Source of the DNA: GWF2-38-10 sp964527595 | GTDB taxonomy: Bacteria > Babelota > Babeliae > Babelales > RVW-14 | Reading direction: 5' to 3' | Length of the DNA stretch: 64,000 nucleotides | Assembly: GCA_964527595.1 (NCBI GenBank) | Contig: CAZGPI010000005.1 | Span: 22,635-86,634 of the forward strand | In this document: positions 43,921 through 53,141 of the stretch, piece after piece | Layout: the number at the start of each line of letters is the position of its first letter | Position numbering within the stretch: position 1 is the stretch's first letter | Notes under the pieces: model-generated | The model's database searches: none | Told to the model about the DNA's origin: nothing | What the model saw: the letters and a program-made list of their open reading frames with translations, nothing else | Translations under genes and position numbers: made by a program

Positions 43921-43943
43921 AAAAATGAAAAAAGGGGTGCCTT

Positions 43944-44150
43944 GTGAACGCTATGAAAAGAGTTTATAGATCAAGAACTGATAAAAAAATAGCAGGTGTT
44001 TGTGGCGGTTTTGCTAAATATTTTGCTATTGATCCAGTTATCATCAGGCTTATCTGGCTTCTTTTTGTACTTTTAGCAGGTACAGGTTTGCTTATATATA
44101 TAATCGCCTGGATTATGATTCCATTAGAACCGGAGTTTATACAGAGATAG
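43944..44150 (+). CDS. PspC-domain membrane protein
   Basis: 68 residues and the full PspC domain: KRVYRSRTDKKIAGVCGGFAKYFAIDP, then a hydrophobic helix (LIWLLFVLLAGTGLLIYIIAWIMIP). In E. coli PspC is part of the phage-shock envelope-stress response; small stand-alone copies are common and poorly understood. GTG 43944 fits AAAGGGG 6 bases upstream better than ATG 43953. A terminator follows. Confidence 0.9.
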   Translation: MNAMKRVYRSRTDKKIAGVCGGFAKYFAIDPVIIRLIWLLFVLLAGTGLLIYIIAWIMIPLEPEFIQR

Positions 44151-44164
44151 TAATCAAACCATAT

Positions 44165-44197
44165 AAAAAGAGCCGCAATAAATTTGCGGCTCTTTTT
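44165..44197 (+). terminator. Bidirectional rho-independent terminator
   Basis: AAAAAGAGCCGCAA pairs with TTGCGGCTCTTTTT, 14 bp with a short loop. It separates pspC from the converging folC. Confidence 0.93.
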
Positions 44198-44221
44198 ATA
44201 TCAATTCTATAAATCAAATGA

Positions 44222-45631
44222 TTAGAACTTCTTAATGCCTCGTTGCTTCCAATATTCAGCAACTAAATCATTTGAACCTGCAATAGCAACAAGTCCATTA
44301 CGTTCATCAACAACAGTCTTAGCCTGTTCATAAGCTTCAACAAAAGAAGCGCATGCACGAGCTTTGACGTTTAATTCTTTGGCCATAACTGCCAAGTCTT
44401 GTGGATCATGAGACACCACATTACCTGGAAGCGGAACAAAAAATATTTGGCCCGTAACTTTTTTCAATAAATAACGAATAAGCTTGATTGCTTCTAATGC
44501 ATTAACAACCTTACTGAAACCTATTATTAAGGCGAATCCTTCAAGTGGCTTCTGGTAATGCAACAAGCGAACACCTAAAAACAAGTTTGTATATGCATCA
44601 AGATTTCCTGCATTATCAAGCAAGATTGAAGGTTTTTCTTTATCAAGAAGCTCAAAGCGACCCTTAAGCAGATCAAATTGCTCTGCCCAAAACATCTTAA
44701 GCGTCTTAATTGGATTCAATTCTGAAAAACGTTTTGCTTCCAATGTTGGTCGACCGCGCTGACCTTTTTGAGTTGCTAATAAATTTCCACGTAAAAATGG
44801 AGAGAATTTTCCTTTAACATCCTCAACATAAATCTGAGCGATTCTTTCACCTAATGAAGCAATACGTCCATATAGCTGTTCGTAAATATAAGGAAGCGTT
44901 GCAAGCTTTCTGATAGGCATCGCCCACTTAACACCACGTGCTTCAGCAAATGTTCGCATTTTTTGCAAACGAATTTTACTTTGTTCTGCCGAAATAAACC
45001 AAGAACCTGCTTTTGCGATTTCAAGCATATCAAAAGCAACGGCATCAAGGTCTTGTCCGAGCAATCCGCGTTGATCTTCAGCAACACGAGAGACCGCTGC
45101 AACTTTTGGAATACAAATATTTGCTGGATCAAACTTACCGCCGTAACCAACTTCTAATATTGCAACGTCCATTTTCTCTTCCACAAAAAACATCAATGCG
45201 GACATTGTCATAATTTCGTGCATGGTTGCCTTAACGTCATTTGACTCGGCAATACTGGTAACTTGGTTGACAACATCTGTAAATGATTTGTTTGAAATGG
45301 TTTGAAAATCAACAATCAATCGTTCATTATAGGTTAAAAAGTGCGTTGAATAAGCAATACCAACTTTGTAGCCTTCTTCTTTAAGCAATTTTGCTGCAAA
45401 ATGCATAGAAGAACTTTTACCATTGGTACCTGCAACCAAAATAGTGTCAACTTTTGATGAGACGTTGCCCAACAGTTGGTCAAGCGTTTTCATCCGATGC
45501 AAAACACTCTCGTTATATTCGAAAGCCTTAAGCATATCAAGATGTTCTACAACTTCATTGTAGTTTCTGATTCTGCCTAAAGGCAAACCGCCTTTTTTTC
45601 TCGATTGTTCAATGTTATTATTGGACAACAT
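44222..45631 (-). CDS. folC: Folylpolyglutamate/dihydrofolate synthase
   Basis: 469 residues, a Mur-ligase-type enzyme that adds glutamate to folates. ILVAGTNGKSSSMHFAAKLLKEEGYKVG is the P loop with GTNGKSS (the more common form is GTNGKGS). YSTHFLTYNERLIVD, AILEVGYGGKFDPANI and the Mg-site VAEDQRGLLGQDLDAVAFD follow. The C-terminal domain has LLDNAGNLDAYTNL. Some residues differ from the usual FolC set (LGGRxDATN is here YGGKFDPAN), so the substrate range may differ. GAAGGG precedes the ATG. Confidence 0.85.
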   Translation of the reverse strand: MLSNNNIEQSRKKGGLPLGRIRNYNEVVEHLDMLKAFEYNESVLHRMKTLDQLLGNVSSKVDTILVAGTNGKSSSMHFAAKLLKEEGYKVGIAYSTHFLTYNERLIVDFQTISNKSFTDVVNQVTSIAESNDVKATMHEIMTMSALMFFVEEKMDVAILEVGYGGKFDPANICIPKVAAVSRVAEDQRGLLGQDLDAVAFDMLEIAKAGSWFISAEQSKIRLQKMRTFAEARGVKWAMPIRKLATLPYIYEQLYGRIASLGERIAQIYVEDVKGKFSPFLRGNLLATQKGQRGRPTLEAKRFSELNPIKTLKMFWAEQFDLLKGRFELLDKEKPSILLDNAGNLDAYTNLFLGVRLLHYQKPLEGFALIIGFSKVVNALEAIKLIRYLLKKVTGQIFFVPLPGNVVSHDPQDLAVMAKELNVKARACASFVEAYEQAKTVVDERNGLVAIAGSNDLVAEYWKQRGIKKF

Positions 45632-45908
45632 AATATGACCCTTCAGTTAAATCTTTAAAATTCAATATTATTCTAATTTGTAAGTTTCTCGTTACCTCTT
45701 TTTTTGCTTTTCTTATATAAATCTGATTTATGGTTGCTTCAATGAAAAGATCTGTTATTCTAATTTCTTAATTCAATTAGAAGTTTTCACATAGAAATGA
45801 TCAGCAAGCATATGTCAAATTTAAATTATTGTACTTAGGTTAAGGAATATTTGGTAAATTGTCAAACGCGTATATAAGGGCCATTTGGATTAAGGTGCTA
45901 ATTACAAA

Positions 45909-46571
45909 ATGACGAATAAAATAAAGCGCTGGGAATCGCTCAGCGACCAAAAAGAATTAAAAAAATCGCTCCTCAATAATGCTGTATCAATAACAACAAC
46001 AGACACGGTGCTCGGACTCCTTGCCCCTATAACAGAAGGCGGATTGCTTGGTCTTAACGATATTAAAGGCGGGCGCGAAAATAAGCCTTATGTAATTCTC
46101 ATCGGTAACCCAAAAAATCTTGAACTCTTTGTCTCTATAGAAAAACTCACCCCAACCATGAAAAATATCATCGCAAGGTGCTGGCCAGGACAATTGACTA
46201 TTATATTCAAAACAAAACCAGGCGTTAGTTTCTATTTGAAATCATCACAAGAAACCATAGCTATCCGTTGCCCAAACCATAAGGGACTTCTTGTGTTACT
46301 CGAGGGCTTTGATGGATTGTTTTCAACCAGTGCAAACGAAAGCGGACAACCCATACCAAAAAGCATCAAAGATATTCCTGTAAAGCTTATCGAAAAGGTT
46401 GCTAGTATCGTTACTGACCAACATGAAGACGCAGAAATGCACCAACCCTCCACAATCATCGATTTTTCAGAAGCGATGGATAACCCCAAAGCTCCTATAC
46501 GTGTTATCAGAGAAGGCATTTATCCGATTAAAGACTTGGAAAAACATTATGGCTCACCCTTTAAAAAATGA
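45909..46571 (+). CDS. tsaC: Threonylcarbamoyl-AMP synthase (TsaC/Sua5/YrdC)
   Basis: 220 residues. It makes threonylcarbamoyl-AMP for the t6A37 modification of tRNAs. Core pattern: AVSITTTDTVLGLLAP, NDIKGGRENKPYVILIG, MKNIIARCWPGQLTIIFK, TIAIRCPNHKGLLVLLE and LFSTSANESGQPIP. The tail continues with PSTIIDFSEAMDNPKAPIRVIREG. No Sua5 C-terminal domain is present. It overlaps the start of nrnA by 23 bases, so the two are coupled. Confidence 0.92.
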   Translation: MTNKIKRWESLSDQKELKKSLLNNAVSITTTDTVLGLLAPITEGGLLGLNDIKGGRENKPYVILIGNPKNLELFVSIEKLTPTMKNIIARCWPGQLTIIFKTKPGVSFYLKSSQETIAIRCPNHKGLLVLLEGFDGLFSTSANESGQPIPKSIKDIPVKLIEKVASIVTDQHEDAEMHQPSTIIDFSEAMDNPKAPIRVIREGIYPIKDLEKHYGSPFKK

Positions 46572-47517
46572 TTCACCAGCATCTCAATCAATTTTTGATG
46601 CATGGAAACTAGTTCAGCAAGCTCAATCAATCACCCTGCTTACGCATTTCCGCCCGGATGGCGATGGCATATCGGCTTGCGCCGCGCTTGAACACATCCT
46701 TAAAAAGGATAATAAGCAGGTTGAAACAATCTATCCATGCCCCCCAGAGCTTGACGTTAAGCGCAAACCAAGCAATATATTAATCAATACCCACAAACAA
46801 ATTCCAGATCTCATTATTATCTGTGACACGGCAAACTACGAACGAGCCTATTACCCAGATGTTTTTAAAGGAATCCCGCTTATCAATATTGACCACCATA
46901 TCAGCAATACCATTACCGGCACCTATAATTTTGTTGATGGTGAACTCTCAAGCGCGTGCGAGGGTTTATTTCTTATATTAAAGGAACTAGCGCCGAATTT
47001 AATTGATACATATGTTGCCGAATGCCTTTTGTCGGGTATTTTGGACGACAGCCAAATTTTTCAAACACAAGCAACAACACCGCAAACCCTCATGATAGCG
47101 GCCCAACTTATAGAAAGTGGCGCCAACCTATATGAACTAAAAACCGAACTCGTTGCCAATAAAAACCCCCAAATCATAAAGCTCTGGGGAAAAATGATGA
47201 GCGAGACACAGATAACCAATTCTGGAAACGCCGTATTTGCAACAATTACCCAAAAAGAACTTAAGGAATTTGGCCTTCAGCTTTCATCGCTCGTTGGCTT
47301 TCATAATTTTTTATCTCAAGTATCAACCATTGATGTTTCGATACTCCTTTATGAAACAGAATCGGGTCAAACAAAAGGGTCATTGCGCTCAAAAGCAACC
47401 GACGTTAATAAGCTTGCCGCACAATTTGGCGGCGGTGGGCACACTAATGCCGCCGGTTTTTACAGCAATGAACCTATTGAAGTCGTGGTTAAAAAGATTG
47501 TCGAAAAGCTTAATTAA
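46549..47517 (+). CDS. nrnA: DHH/DHHA1 phosphoesterase, NrnA-like
   Basis: 322 residues. The DHH domain has LLTHFRPDGDGISACAALEHIL, LIIICDTANYERA and INIDHHISNT (the DHH motif), and the DHHA1 domain ends with GGGGHTNAAGF. NrnA-type enzymes cut short oligonucleotides and 3'-phospho-AMP (pAp). ATG 46549 is chosen; the frame is open 50 codons further upstream, but that part reads antiparallel-like junk within tsaC. Complete. Converges with trxB with a gap of 3 bases. Confidence 0.92.
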   Translation: MAHPLKNDSPASQSIFDAWKLVQQAQSITLLTHFRPDGDGISACAALEHILKKDNKQVETIYPCPPELDVKRKPSNILINTHKQIPDLIIICDTANYERAYYPDVFKGIPLINIDHHISNTITGTYNFVDGELSSACEGLFLILKELAPNLIDTYVAECLLSGILDDSQIFQTQATTPQTLMIAAQLIESGANLYELKTELVANKNPQIIKLWGKMMSETQITNSGNAVFATITQKELKEFGLQLSSLVGFHNFLSQVSTIDVSILLYETESGQTKGSLRSKATDVNKLAAQFGGGGHTNAAGFYSNEPIEVVVKKIVEKLN

Positions 47518-47520
47518 TCA

Positions 47521-48441
47521 CTATTCTTGGTTATTTAAGTATGTCTGGCAATCCAACGCAGCCATACATCCAAGGCCTGCAGATACTACTGCTTGGCGAT
47601 AGCGAAAATCTGAAACTTCGCCCGCGGCAAAAACCCCAGGTACGCTTGTCAATGTTCCTTGAGTAACATTCAAATAACCATGGCTGCCCATATCCAAAAT
47701 ACCTTTAAACATTTGTGTATTAGGTGTTAACCCAATAGCCACAAAAACGCCATCGGTTGGGATAATTGAAGTTGAATGATCTTTGGTATCTTCAACAAGC
47801 ACTTGGGTGACACCCAAAACATCGCCCTGAATTTCTTTGATTGCGGTATGATACTTGATGGTAATCTTATGATTTTCCAGCACTCTAAACTTAATTGGAT
47901 CGTTTGCCGTTAATTCATCAAGAATATGAACTATGGTTACTTTTTTGGCAAAATGAGAAATATGTTCAGCTTCGACCATGGCAGAATTTCCGCCCCCAAC
48001 GACTACAACGTCCCGACCTTCATAAAAAGGAGCGTCACACGTTGCGCAAACCGAAACGCCACTTCCCCAATATTCAGATTCACCCTTGCATCCCAACTTT
48101 TTGTGCGAAGACCCCGAGGCAACAATAATCGACTCAGCTTCTATAACCTGGTTGGAATCGCAAAACAATTTAAATGGTTTTTGGCTAAAATCAACTCGAT
48201 TGACCGTATTTGAAATTAACTGGCAACCACTACTTTTTGCGTGATCACGCATATTTGTCATCAAATCGGGGCCCATAATCTCTATATCTCCCGGCCAATT
48301 TTCAACCTTGGTTGTTGACGTTAACTGTCCACCTGGCAAAGAACCTTCGATAACTGCTGTCGAAAACTTTGCGCGTGCCATATAAATACCCGCCGTCAAC
48401 CCGGCTGGGCCTGAGCCTATAATCGCAACCTTGTAAACCAT
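47521..48441 (-). CDS. trxB: Thioredoxin reductase
   Basis: 306 residues. FAD-binding start VAIIGSGPAGLTAGIYMARA, redox-active CATCDAPFYEGRDVVVVGGGNSA where CATC is the disulfide pair and GGGNSA the NADPH site, and the end GVFAAGEVSDFRYRQAVVSAGLGCMAALD. Full length. It reduces thioredoxin with NADPH. GAGGG precedes the ATG by 6 bases. Confidence 0.96.
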   Translation of the reverse strand: MVYKVAIIGSGPAGLTAGIYMARAKFSTAVIEGSLPGGQLTSTTKVENWPGDIEIMGPDLMTNMRDHAKSSGCQLISNTVNRVDFSQKPFKLFCDSNQVIEAESIIVASGSSHKKLGCKGESEYWGSGVSVCATCDAPFYEGRDVVVVGGGNSAMVEAEHISHFAKKVTIVHILDELTANDPIKFRVLENHKITIKYHTAIKEIQGDVLGVTQVLVEDTKDHSTSIIPTDGVFVAIGLTPNTQMFKGILDMGSHGYLNVTQGTLTSVPGVFAAGEVSDFRYRQAVVSAGLGCMAALDCQTYLNNQE

Positions 48442-48613
48442 GAGACCCTCAATCTGAGAAGCGTTATGAAAAAACTTTATTCGCAGATCAAAGTGTAATA
48501 AACGTGGCCACAGAAGTAAAGCACAAAGCGGGCTGGCGTTTGACCAATAACCAATGGCGTGCCATATTGGTTATATCGAATTTATCGCTTTAAAATCAAA
48601 GGAATTTACCCCT

Positions 48614-50002
48614 GTGAACACCTATAAATTTAAACTGCTTTTAATGTTTGGGCTTTGTAGCTTTTTGCCTCCTTTTATAGGCCGGTCGATAGATCTTTCG
48701 CTTCCGGCGATTGGCAATGAATTTGATATAACGGTAATCTCACTTAGTTGGGTGATAACAGCGTATCTCCTGGCAACAGCGGTTCTATTGGTCCCATTTG
48801 GCCGATTTGCCGATATTGTAGGAAGAAAAAAAATATTTATCTCAGGCTCGATACTTTTTACCATAACAACGATTTTATGTGGCCTTGCCTACTCTGGCCA
48901 ATCACTTATCGCCGCACGAATGCTACAAGGAGCGGCAAGCGCAATGATTTTTGGCACCGCGCCTGCAATACTCGTAGCAATGTTTCCAGCTGGTGAAAGA
49001 GGAAAGGCTCTTGGTATAAGCGCATCGGGAGTCTATCTGGGCAGCTCACTAGGACCAAGCATCGGTGGAATAATGACACAATATTTTGGGTGGAGAAGTT
49101 TATTTTTCACAACTGCCATCCTAAGCATTATCGTTATCGCTATGGCATTTATGTATATCAAAGAAGAATGGATTGACGCTCATGGTGAATCATTTGATTT
49201 TATTGGGTCAATTTTATATGCAGCATCGGTCATTGCATTACTGTATGGCACAACAATGCTTCCAAACTTAAGTGGATATTTCGTCATCATAATGGGCATC
49301 ATTCTTTTTATCATTTTCTGCATAGCCGAAGATTATATAAAACATCCTGTTTTTGATGTTAATTTGCTGTTAAAAAACAAAGCATTTGCCATGTTGAACT
49401 TGGCAGCACTCCTTCTTTTTAGTGCAGCATTTGCCGTTCCATTTTTGATGAGTCTTTTTCTGCAATACGTTAAAGGAATGAGCCCAAAAGTGGCTGGCCT
49501 CATCATCCTCGCATCACCAATAACCATGGTTATTGGCTCACCAATCGCGGGCAAGCTTTCTGATCGTATTGACCCAAGAATAATTGCTACGATCGGTATG
49601 ACCTGTTCATCGCTAGCCCTTTTGGCCATGAGTTTTATCATCAACTCCAATACGCCACTGCCCCTGATTATGGGACTGCTCTTTATTTTTGGCGCCGGGA
49701 TTAGTCTTTTTTCATCTCCCAATACCAACGCAGCAATGAGTTCGGTAACCCAAAAACAACTTGGAGCTGCCGCATCAATCATTAACACCACAAGAATCTT
49801 TGGTCAAACAATCAGCATGGGAATTTCGATGCTCATGCTATCACTTATTGTTGGAAAGGTTGAGATAACAAGCGAAATTTTTCCTCAACTTATGAAAAGC
49901 ATTCGCATAACCTTTTTGGTCTTTGGTCTCTTATGTTTAATTGGAGTTGTTGCCTCAATGGCAAAAAGTGATCATAAAAAAAAAGCTGAACAGAATAACT
50001 AA
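48614..50002 (+). CDS. MFS drug:H+ antiporter (DHA2-like)
   Basis: 462 residues from GTG 48614 (AAAGGAA upstream). Fourteen hydrophobic segments are suggested. Motifs: WVITAYLLATAVLLVPFGRFADIVGRKK with the MFS motif A region (GRFADIVGRKK), LIAARMLQGAASAMIFGTAPAILV, and SASGVYLGSSLGPSIGG (motif C-like, typical of exporters). This fits the EmrB/QacA group of multidrug pumps. The substrate is not predictable. Its stop shares CTAA with the stop of the next gene on the opposite strand. Confidence 0.87.
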   Translation: MNTYKFKLLLMFGLCSFLPPFIGRSIDLSLPAIGNEFDITVISLSWVITAYLLATAVLLVPFGRFADIVGRKKIFISGSILFTITTILCGLAYSGQSLIAARMLQGAASAMIFGTAPAILVAMFPAGERGKALGISASGVYLGSSLGPSIGGIMTQYFGWRSLFFTTAILSIIVIAMAFMYIKEEWIDAHGESFDFIGSILYAASVIALLYGTTMLPNLSGYFVIIMGIILFIIFCIAEDYIKHPVFDVNLLLKNKAFAMLNLAALLLFSAAFAVPFLMSLFLQYVKGMSPKVAGLIILASPITMVIGSPIAGKLSDRIDPRIIATIGMTCSSLALLAMSFIINSNTPLPLIMGLLFIFGAGISLFSSPNTNAAMSSVTQKQLGAAASIINTTRIFGQTISMGISMLMLSLIVGKVEITSEIFPQLMKSIRITFLVFGLLCLIGVVASMAKSDHKKKAEQNN

Positions 50003-50949
50003 TCTGAAGTTATTTCCAAACCAGCGTGCTTTAAAAATTTGAATACCTTTTTCTTATAAAGGTCGGTGTAATATGAATGAAGCCAACCGTGGCGGCATTT
50101 TGGTCCGATCCATAACTTGGCATACTTTGATCCAGCATGCTCGTACAAACGCAAGCTATGCGACGGCTTTGTAAAACTATCGTTACATGAATGTATAACC
50201 ATAACGGGCACCGTAATTTTTTCGATAGCCGTAGCCATATCCATCGATACAACATTACATGCTCCGAAGTACTGAAACATGGCCGCCAAAACATAATAAA
50301 TTGGGAAATAGGGCAGACCAGATTTCAGCAAAAAGCCTCGCTCCATCATCTTTTTTAAATCAGAAAACGTCGAATCAATAATTAAAGCATTGCATACTTT
50401 TTTTTCTATTTCAGCCGCCTTAACTGCTGCTGCCCCGCCCATAGAAATTCCTAGGATAACCAATGGCAAGTCCTTATCGTCAGCATCCTTTAAATGTTGT
50501 TTCATAAAATCAGCCGAGGCTAAGACATCTTTATATTCATGACATCCAATGGAAATAATCGACCCCTCACTTTGGCCGTGGGCACGAAAATCGAAAAGTA
50601 ACACATTAAACTGCGGGAACATATCTATGTAGCCATACATAAATTCTTTTGCACCACGATAGCCATGGCACAATATAAGGTTGCCTTGCGCATGCTCTCG
50701 CTTAACCAAATAACCTGAAAGCAACAGACCATCGCGTGCAAAATAAGAAACCTTTTGAATATCGGATCGTTTGAATAACTCGGTACGAATTTCTTGTGCA
50801 AGCTCAGACTGTTTTTTACCATAGAGCATCGGATCGTCAACAAACGTAAGTTGCCCAAGTATGTAATAAGACACACCAAGAATAACCACACAGCATATAA
50901 TCAGGCTTGCGATGGTTATGTATATCCCTTTTTTAATTGACTTGCGCAT
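49999..50949 (-). CDS. Membrane-anchored alpha/beta hydrolase
   Basis: 316 residues. One N-terminal hydrophobic helix (YITIASLIICCVVILGVSYYIL), then the hydrolase: NLILCHGYRGAKEFMYG (oxyanion strand), LLFDFRAHGQSEGS, LVILGISMGGAAAVKA with nucleophile GISMGG, VPVMVIHSCNDSFTKP with the acid and CRHGWLHSYY near the end with the His. It resembles the YqkD/BEM46-type hydrolases, which are membrane-bound with unknown substrates. ATG 50949 overlaps the HIT stop by one base (TGATG), so the two genes are translated together. Confidence 0.85.
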   Translation of the reverse strand: MRKSIKKGIYITIASLIICCVVILGVSYYILGQLTFVDDPMLYGKKQSELAQEIRTELFKRSDIQKVSYFARDGLLLSGYLVKREHAQGNLILCHGYRGAKEFMYGYIDMFPQFNVLLFDFRAHGQSEGSIISIGCHEYKDVLASADFMKQHLKDADDKDLPLVILGISMGGAAAVKAAEIEKKVCNALIIDSTFSDLKKMMERGFLLKSGLPYFPIYYVLAAMFQYFGACNVVSMDMATAIEKITVPVMVIHSCNDSFTKPSHSLRLYEHAGSKYAKLWIGPKCRHGWLHSYYTDLYKKKVFKFLKHAGLEITSD

Positions 50950-51302
50950 CACAATTTAAATCCAGTTTCTGAAATTTTTCTGCCCGAGAGAAAATGAAAA
51001 TGCAGATGCATCACACTTTGACCAGCATCGGCACCATTATTGGCAATAAGATTAAACCCACGACCTTGGCATAATTCGCGACTCAAATCGCGCGCCAAAG
51101 TAAGCAAATGCCACCCATATTGGGCATCAACCTCTTGTAGCTCAGCGATACTTGCTATATGTTTTTTTGGGATTAAAAGAATATGCGTTGGGGCTTTAGG
51201 TGAAATGTCGTAAATTGCCATCACAAAGTCATTTTCTTTAATAATCTTACTTTGTATTTGACCTTGAATTATTTTGCAGAAGATACACGACGAATCGAAC
51301 AT
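50949..51302 (-). CDS. HinT-type HIT nucleotide hydrolase
   Basis: 117 residues. CIFCKIIQGQIQSKII at the start has the CxxC zinc pair of HinT-like proteins, then HILLIPKKHIASIAEL, and the HIT motif HLHFHFLSG. It hydrolyses purine nucleotide phosphoramidates. The second HIT protein at 51593 is a different, longer subfamily. AAGGAG precedes the ATG. It is coupled to the hydrolase downstream. Confidence 0.92.
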   Translation of the reverse strand: MFDSSCIFCKIIQGQIQSKIIKENDFVMAIYDISPKAPTHILLIPKKHIASIAELQEVDAQYGWHLLTLARDLSRELCQGRGFNLIANNGADAGQSVMHLHFHFLSGRKISETGFKL

Positions 51303-51331
51303 AGAACTCCTTACGAACTAAGGATGAAAAA

Positions 51332-51418
51332 TGGTGCCGAAGGTCGGACTCGAACCGACACGATATCGCTACCGCGGGATTTTGAGTCCCGTGCGTCTAC
51401 CAATTCCGCCACTTCGGC
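51332..51418 (-). tRNA. tRNA-Leu (CAA)
   Basis: Class II tRNA with a long variable arm. Acceptor GCCGAAG/CTTCGGC, D arm GGCGG.., anticodon loop CTCAAAA giving CAA, T loop TTCGAGT, CCA encoded. Confidence 0.95.
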
Positions 51419-51592
51419 ACATAGCTATCTACTAGCCACTTTATGCTACCATAACTACATCTAACGTCAAGATTTTGCCGCACATAAAATAAATTATCGA
51501 AATTATTCGTACCTCGGCAAAAATAATTTAATCTTCACCTGAAGTGTGCTATATTTTCATAAGATTCATATATTACCTTAGGAGAACGATTC

Positions 51593-52102
51593 ATGAAAGC
51601 TCTTTATGCCCCATGGCGACATGATTATGTTAATAGAAAGCTCCCAAAACCACACCAACCATTAAAAAATGATTGTATTTTTTGTCATCAATTTGCACAG
51701 AATGATGATGAAAAATATTACATTATCAAAAGATTTACCCATACGGCGGTAATACTCAATTTTTATCCTTATAATGCCGGTCATATTATGATCCTCCCTC
51801 TTGAACATCAAGGTGACTTATCTGCGCTCTCTCCGCAAGTAAGGGCAGAACTCATGGAGGTTACCAGCCTTTCAATGCCTATTATTGAAAAAGCACTTAA
51901 CGCGCAAGGCTTTAACGTGGGAATTAACGTAGGCGCTGCTGGCGGCGGCGGCATTCCTCATCACCTCCATATTCACGTAATTCCTCGATGGAAGGGTGAC
52001 ACAAACTTTTTAGAAACCGTTGCCGAAACAAAACTCATCAGCTCAGACATCGACAAGGTTTATCAATTGCTCCGCGAGGGTTTTGCGGCAACCACCATTT
52101 AA
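51593..52102 (+). CDS. HIT-family AP4A phosphorylase-like protein
   Basis: 169 residues. Opens MKALYAPWRHDYVNRK, typical of this HIT subgroup, with CIFC zinc pair near 36, then RFTHTAVILNFYPYNAGHIMILPLEH and the HIT motif IPHHLHIHVIPRWKGDTNF. Related proteins act on diadenosine polyphosphates. AGGAGAAC precedes the ATG; an extended -10-like TGCTATATT lies 43 bases upstream. A terminator follows. Confidence 0.9.
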   Translation: MKALYAPWRHDYVNRKLPKPHQPLKNDCIFCHQFAQNDDEKYYIIKRFTHTAVILNFYPYNAGHIMILPLEHQGDLSALSPQVRAELMEVTSLSMPIIEKALNAQGFNVGINVGAAGGGGIPHHLHIHVIPRWKGDTNFLETVAETKLISSDIDKVYQLLREGFAATTI

Positions 52103-52127
52103 TACAAAACTGTTTTTTAAAAGCAAA

Positions 52128-52162
52128 AAAAGCGGTAAAGGTATTGCACCCTTGCCGCTTTT
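52128..52162 (+). terminator. Bidirectional rho-independent terminator
   Basis: AAAAGCGGTAAAGG pairs with CCCTTGCCGCTTTT with two wobble pairs; A and T runs flank it. It lies between converging genes (HIT and VOC). Confidence 0.8.
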
Positions 52163-52185
52163 GCATTTCTGATAAAGCTAAAAAA

Positions 52186-52761
52186 TTAATTCGTAAGTTC
52201 TTTAGCTTTTAATTTGGCAAATTTCTTAGCCGATCTACGCAAGATTCCAAAATTTTTGAGATGATTAACCATTTGATCAAGAACCTGAGGATCTTTTGCC
52301 TGGGCCTTTTTTACGGGCATTCCGCAAAAATCAATCGCATCAACTGCTTTTGTCGCCATTACTAACGGTTGAGCAAAAACCAATTTCACACCAAATGGAT
52401 CCCTAGCAGAAAAAATACGCAGGCCCGCTTCGGCACAATCTTTAAGTTCGCTCGCAATCTTGACGCCTTTCTTTTGGCAGCGAGTATAATACTTGTCGAG
52501 TCCTTTTTTCATCTCACAAGAAATGCACACGCAACGGCTTGCGCAGCGCTTGATAAAACTAAACTCTGCAAGTTCTTCAACGAGCGGAATTCTGAATTTG
52601 ATGAAACACTTCCCTTTGCGAAGACGGGCCAAACTTAAATGTTGACCACCTTCTTCGCTTACGAGAAGGTCGACAATATCGAACCCCAATTTTTCCGTGT
52701 AAAACTTGACAGCTTCCTCTATCGAATCAACGATAACTACCGTTTCACAAGACTTCATCAT
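52186..52761 (-). CDS. Glyoxalase/VOC-fold protein
   Basis: 191 residues. The VOC pattern is CETVVIVDSIEEAVKFYTEKLGFDIVDL at the start, then HLSLARLRKGKCFIKFRIP and a second module with LKDCAEAGLRIFSARDPFGVKLVFAQP. Nine cysteines, four of them in RCASRCVCISC, which is unusual for this fold and may bind a metal or form disulfides. Specific activity unknown. ATG 52761 or 52758. Confidence 0.8.
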   Translation of the reverse strand: MMKSCETVVIVDSIEEAVKFYTEKLGFDIVDLLVSEEGGQHLSLARLRKGKCFIKFRIPLVEELAEFSFIKRCASRCVCISCEMKKGLDKYYTRCQKKGVKIASELKDCAEAGLRIFSARDPFGVKLVFAQPLVMATKAVDAIDFCGMPVKKAQAKDPQVLDQMVNHLKNFGILRRSAKKFAKLKAKELTN

Positions 52762-52835
52762 ACCGCATCCTCACCCTTTTTAACCTTTGCAGGTAGTTTG
52801 ATGCTTCATCACCAACAGACACATTCGCAGTTCTA

Positions 52836-53108
52836 TTACTTGCTCCCTGCAACCTTGGCAACTCTCTTTGTCAAACCGCTTACTTTACGGGCAGCGGTAT
52901 TCTTTTTCATAATACCTTTGCCGCAAGCACGGGCGATTTGAGCCTCGGCTTTTACCAACAACTCTTTAGCTGCGGTAACATCATTTGCATTAACAGCATC
53001 CATAACTTTTCTTGAGGCTGTTTTGAGTGCAGAACGACGAGCAAGATTACACAAGCGTCGTTTTGTGTTTTGTTTGACGCGCTTCTTTGCAGACTTTGTA
53101 TTTGCCAT
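52836..53108 (-). CDS. rpsT: 30S ribosomal protein S20
   Basis: 90 residues from ATG 53108 (AAGGA 7 bases before). MANTKSAKKRVKQNTKRRLCNLARRSALKTASRKV, then GIMKKNTAARKVSGLTKRV. S20 binds 16S rRNA early in assembly. An open frame continues upstream, but the Shine-Dalgarno site and the usual N-terminus fix this start. It follows rpmB on the same strand. Confidence 0.96.
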   Translation of the reverse strand: MANTKSAKKRVKQNTKRRLCNLARRSALKTASRKVMDAVNANDVTAAKELLVKAEAQIARACGKGIMKKNTAARKVSGLTKRVAKVAGSK

Positions 53109-53141
53109 GCTTAAATCCTTAATGCTCAATCATAAATAACT

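Noticed and set aside
46399..46548. Upstream extension of nrnA from 46399
   Set aside because: That part lies inside tsaC in another frame and does not resemble NrnA; ATG 46549 gives the normal N-terminus.
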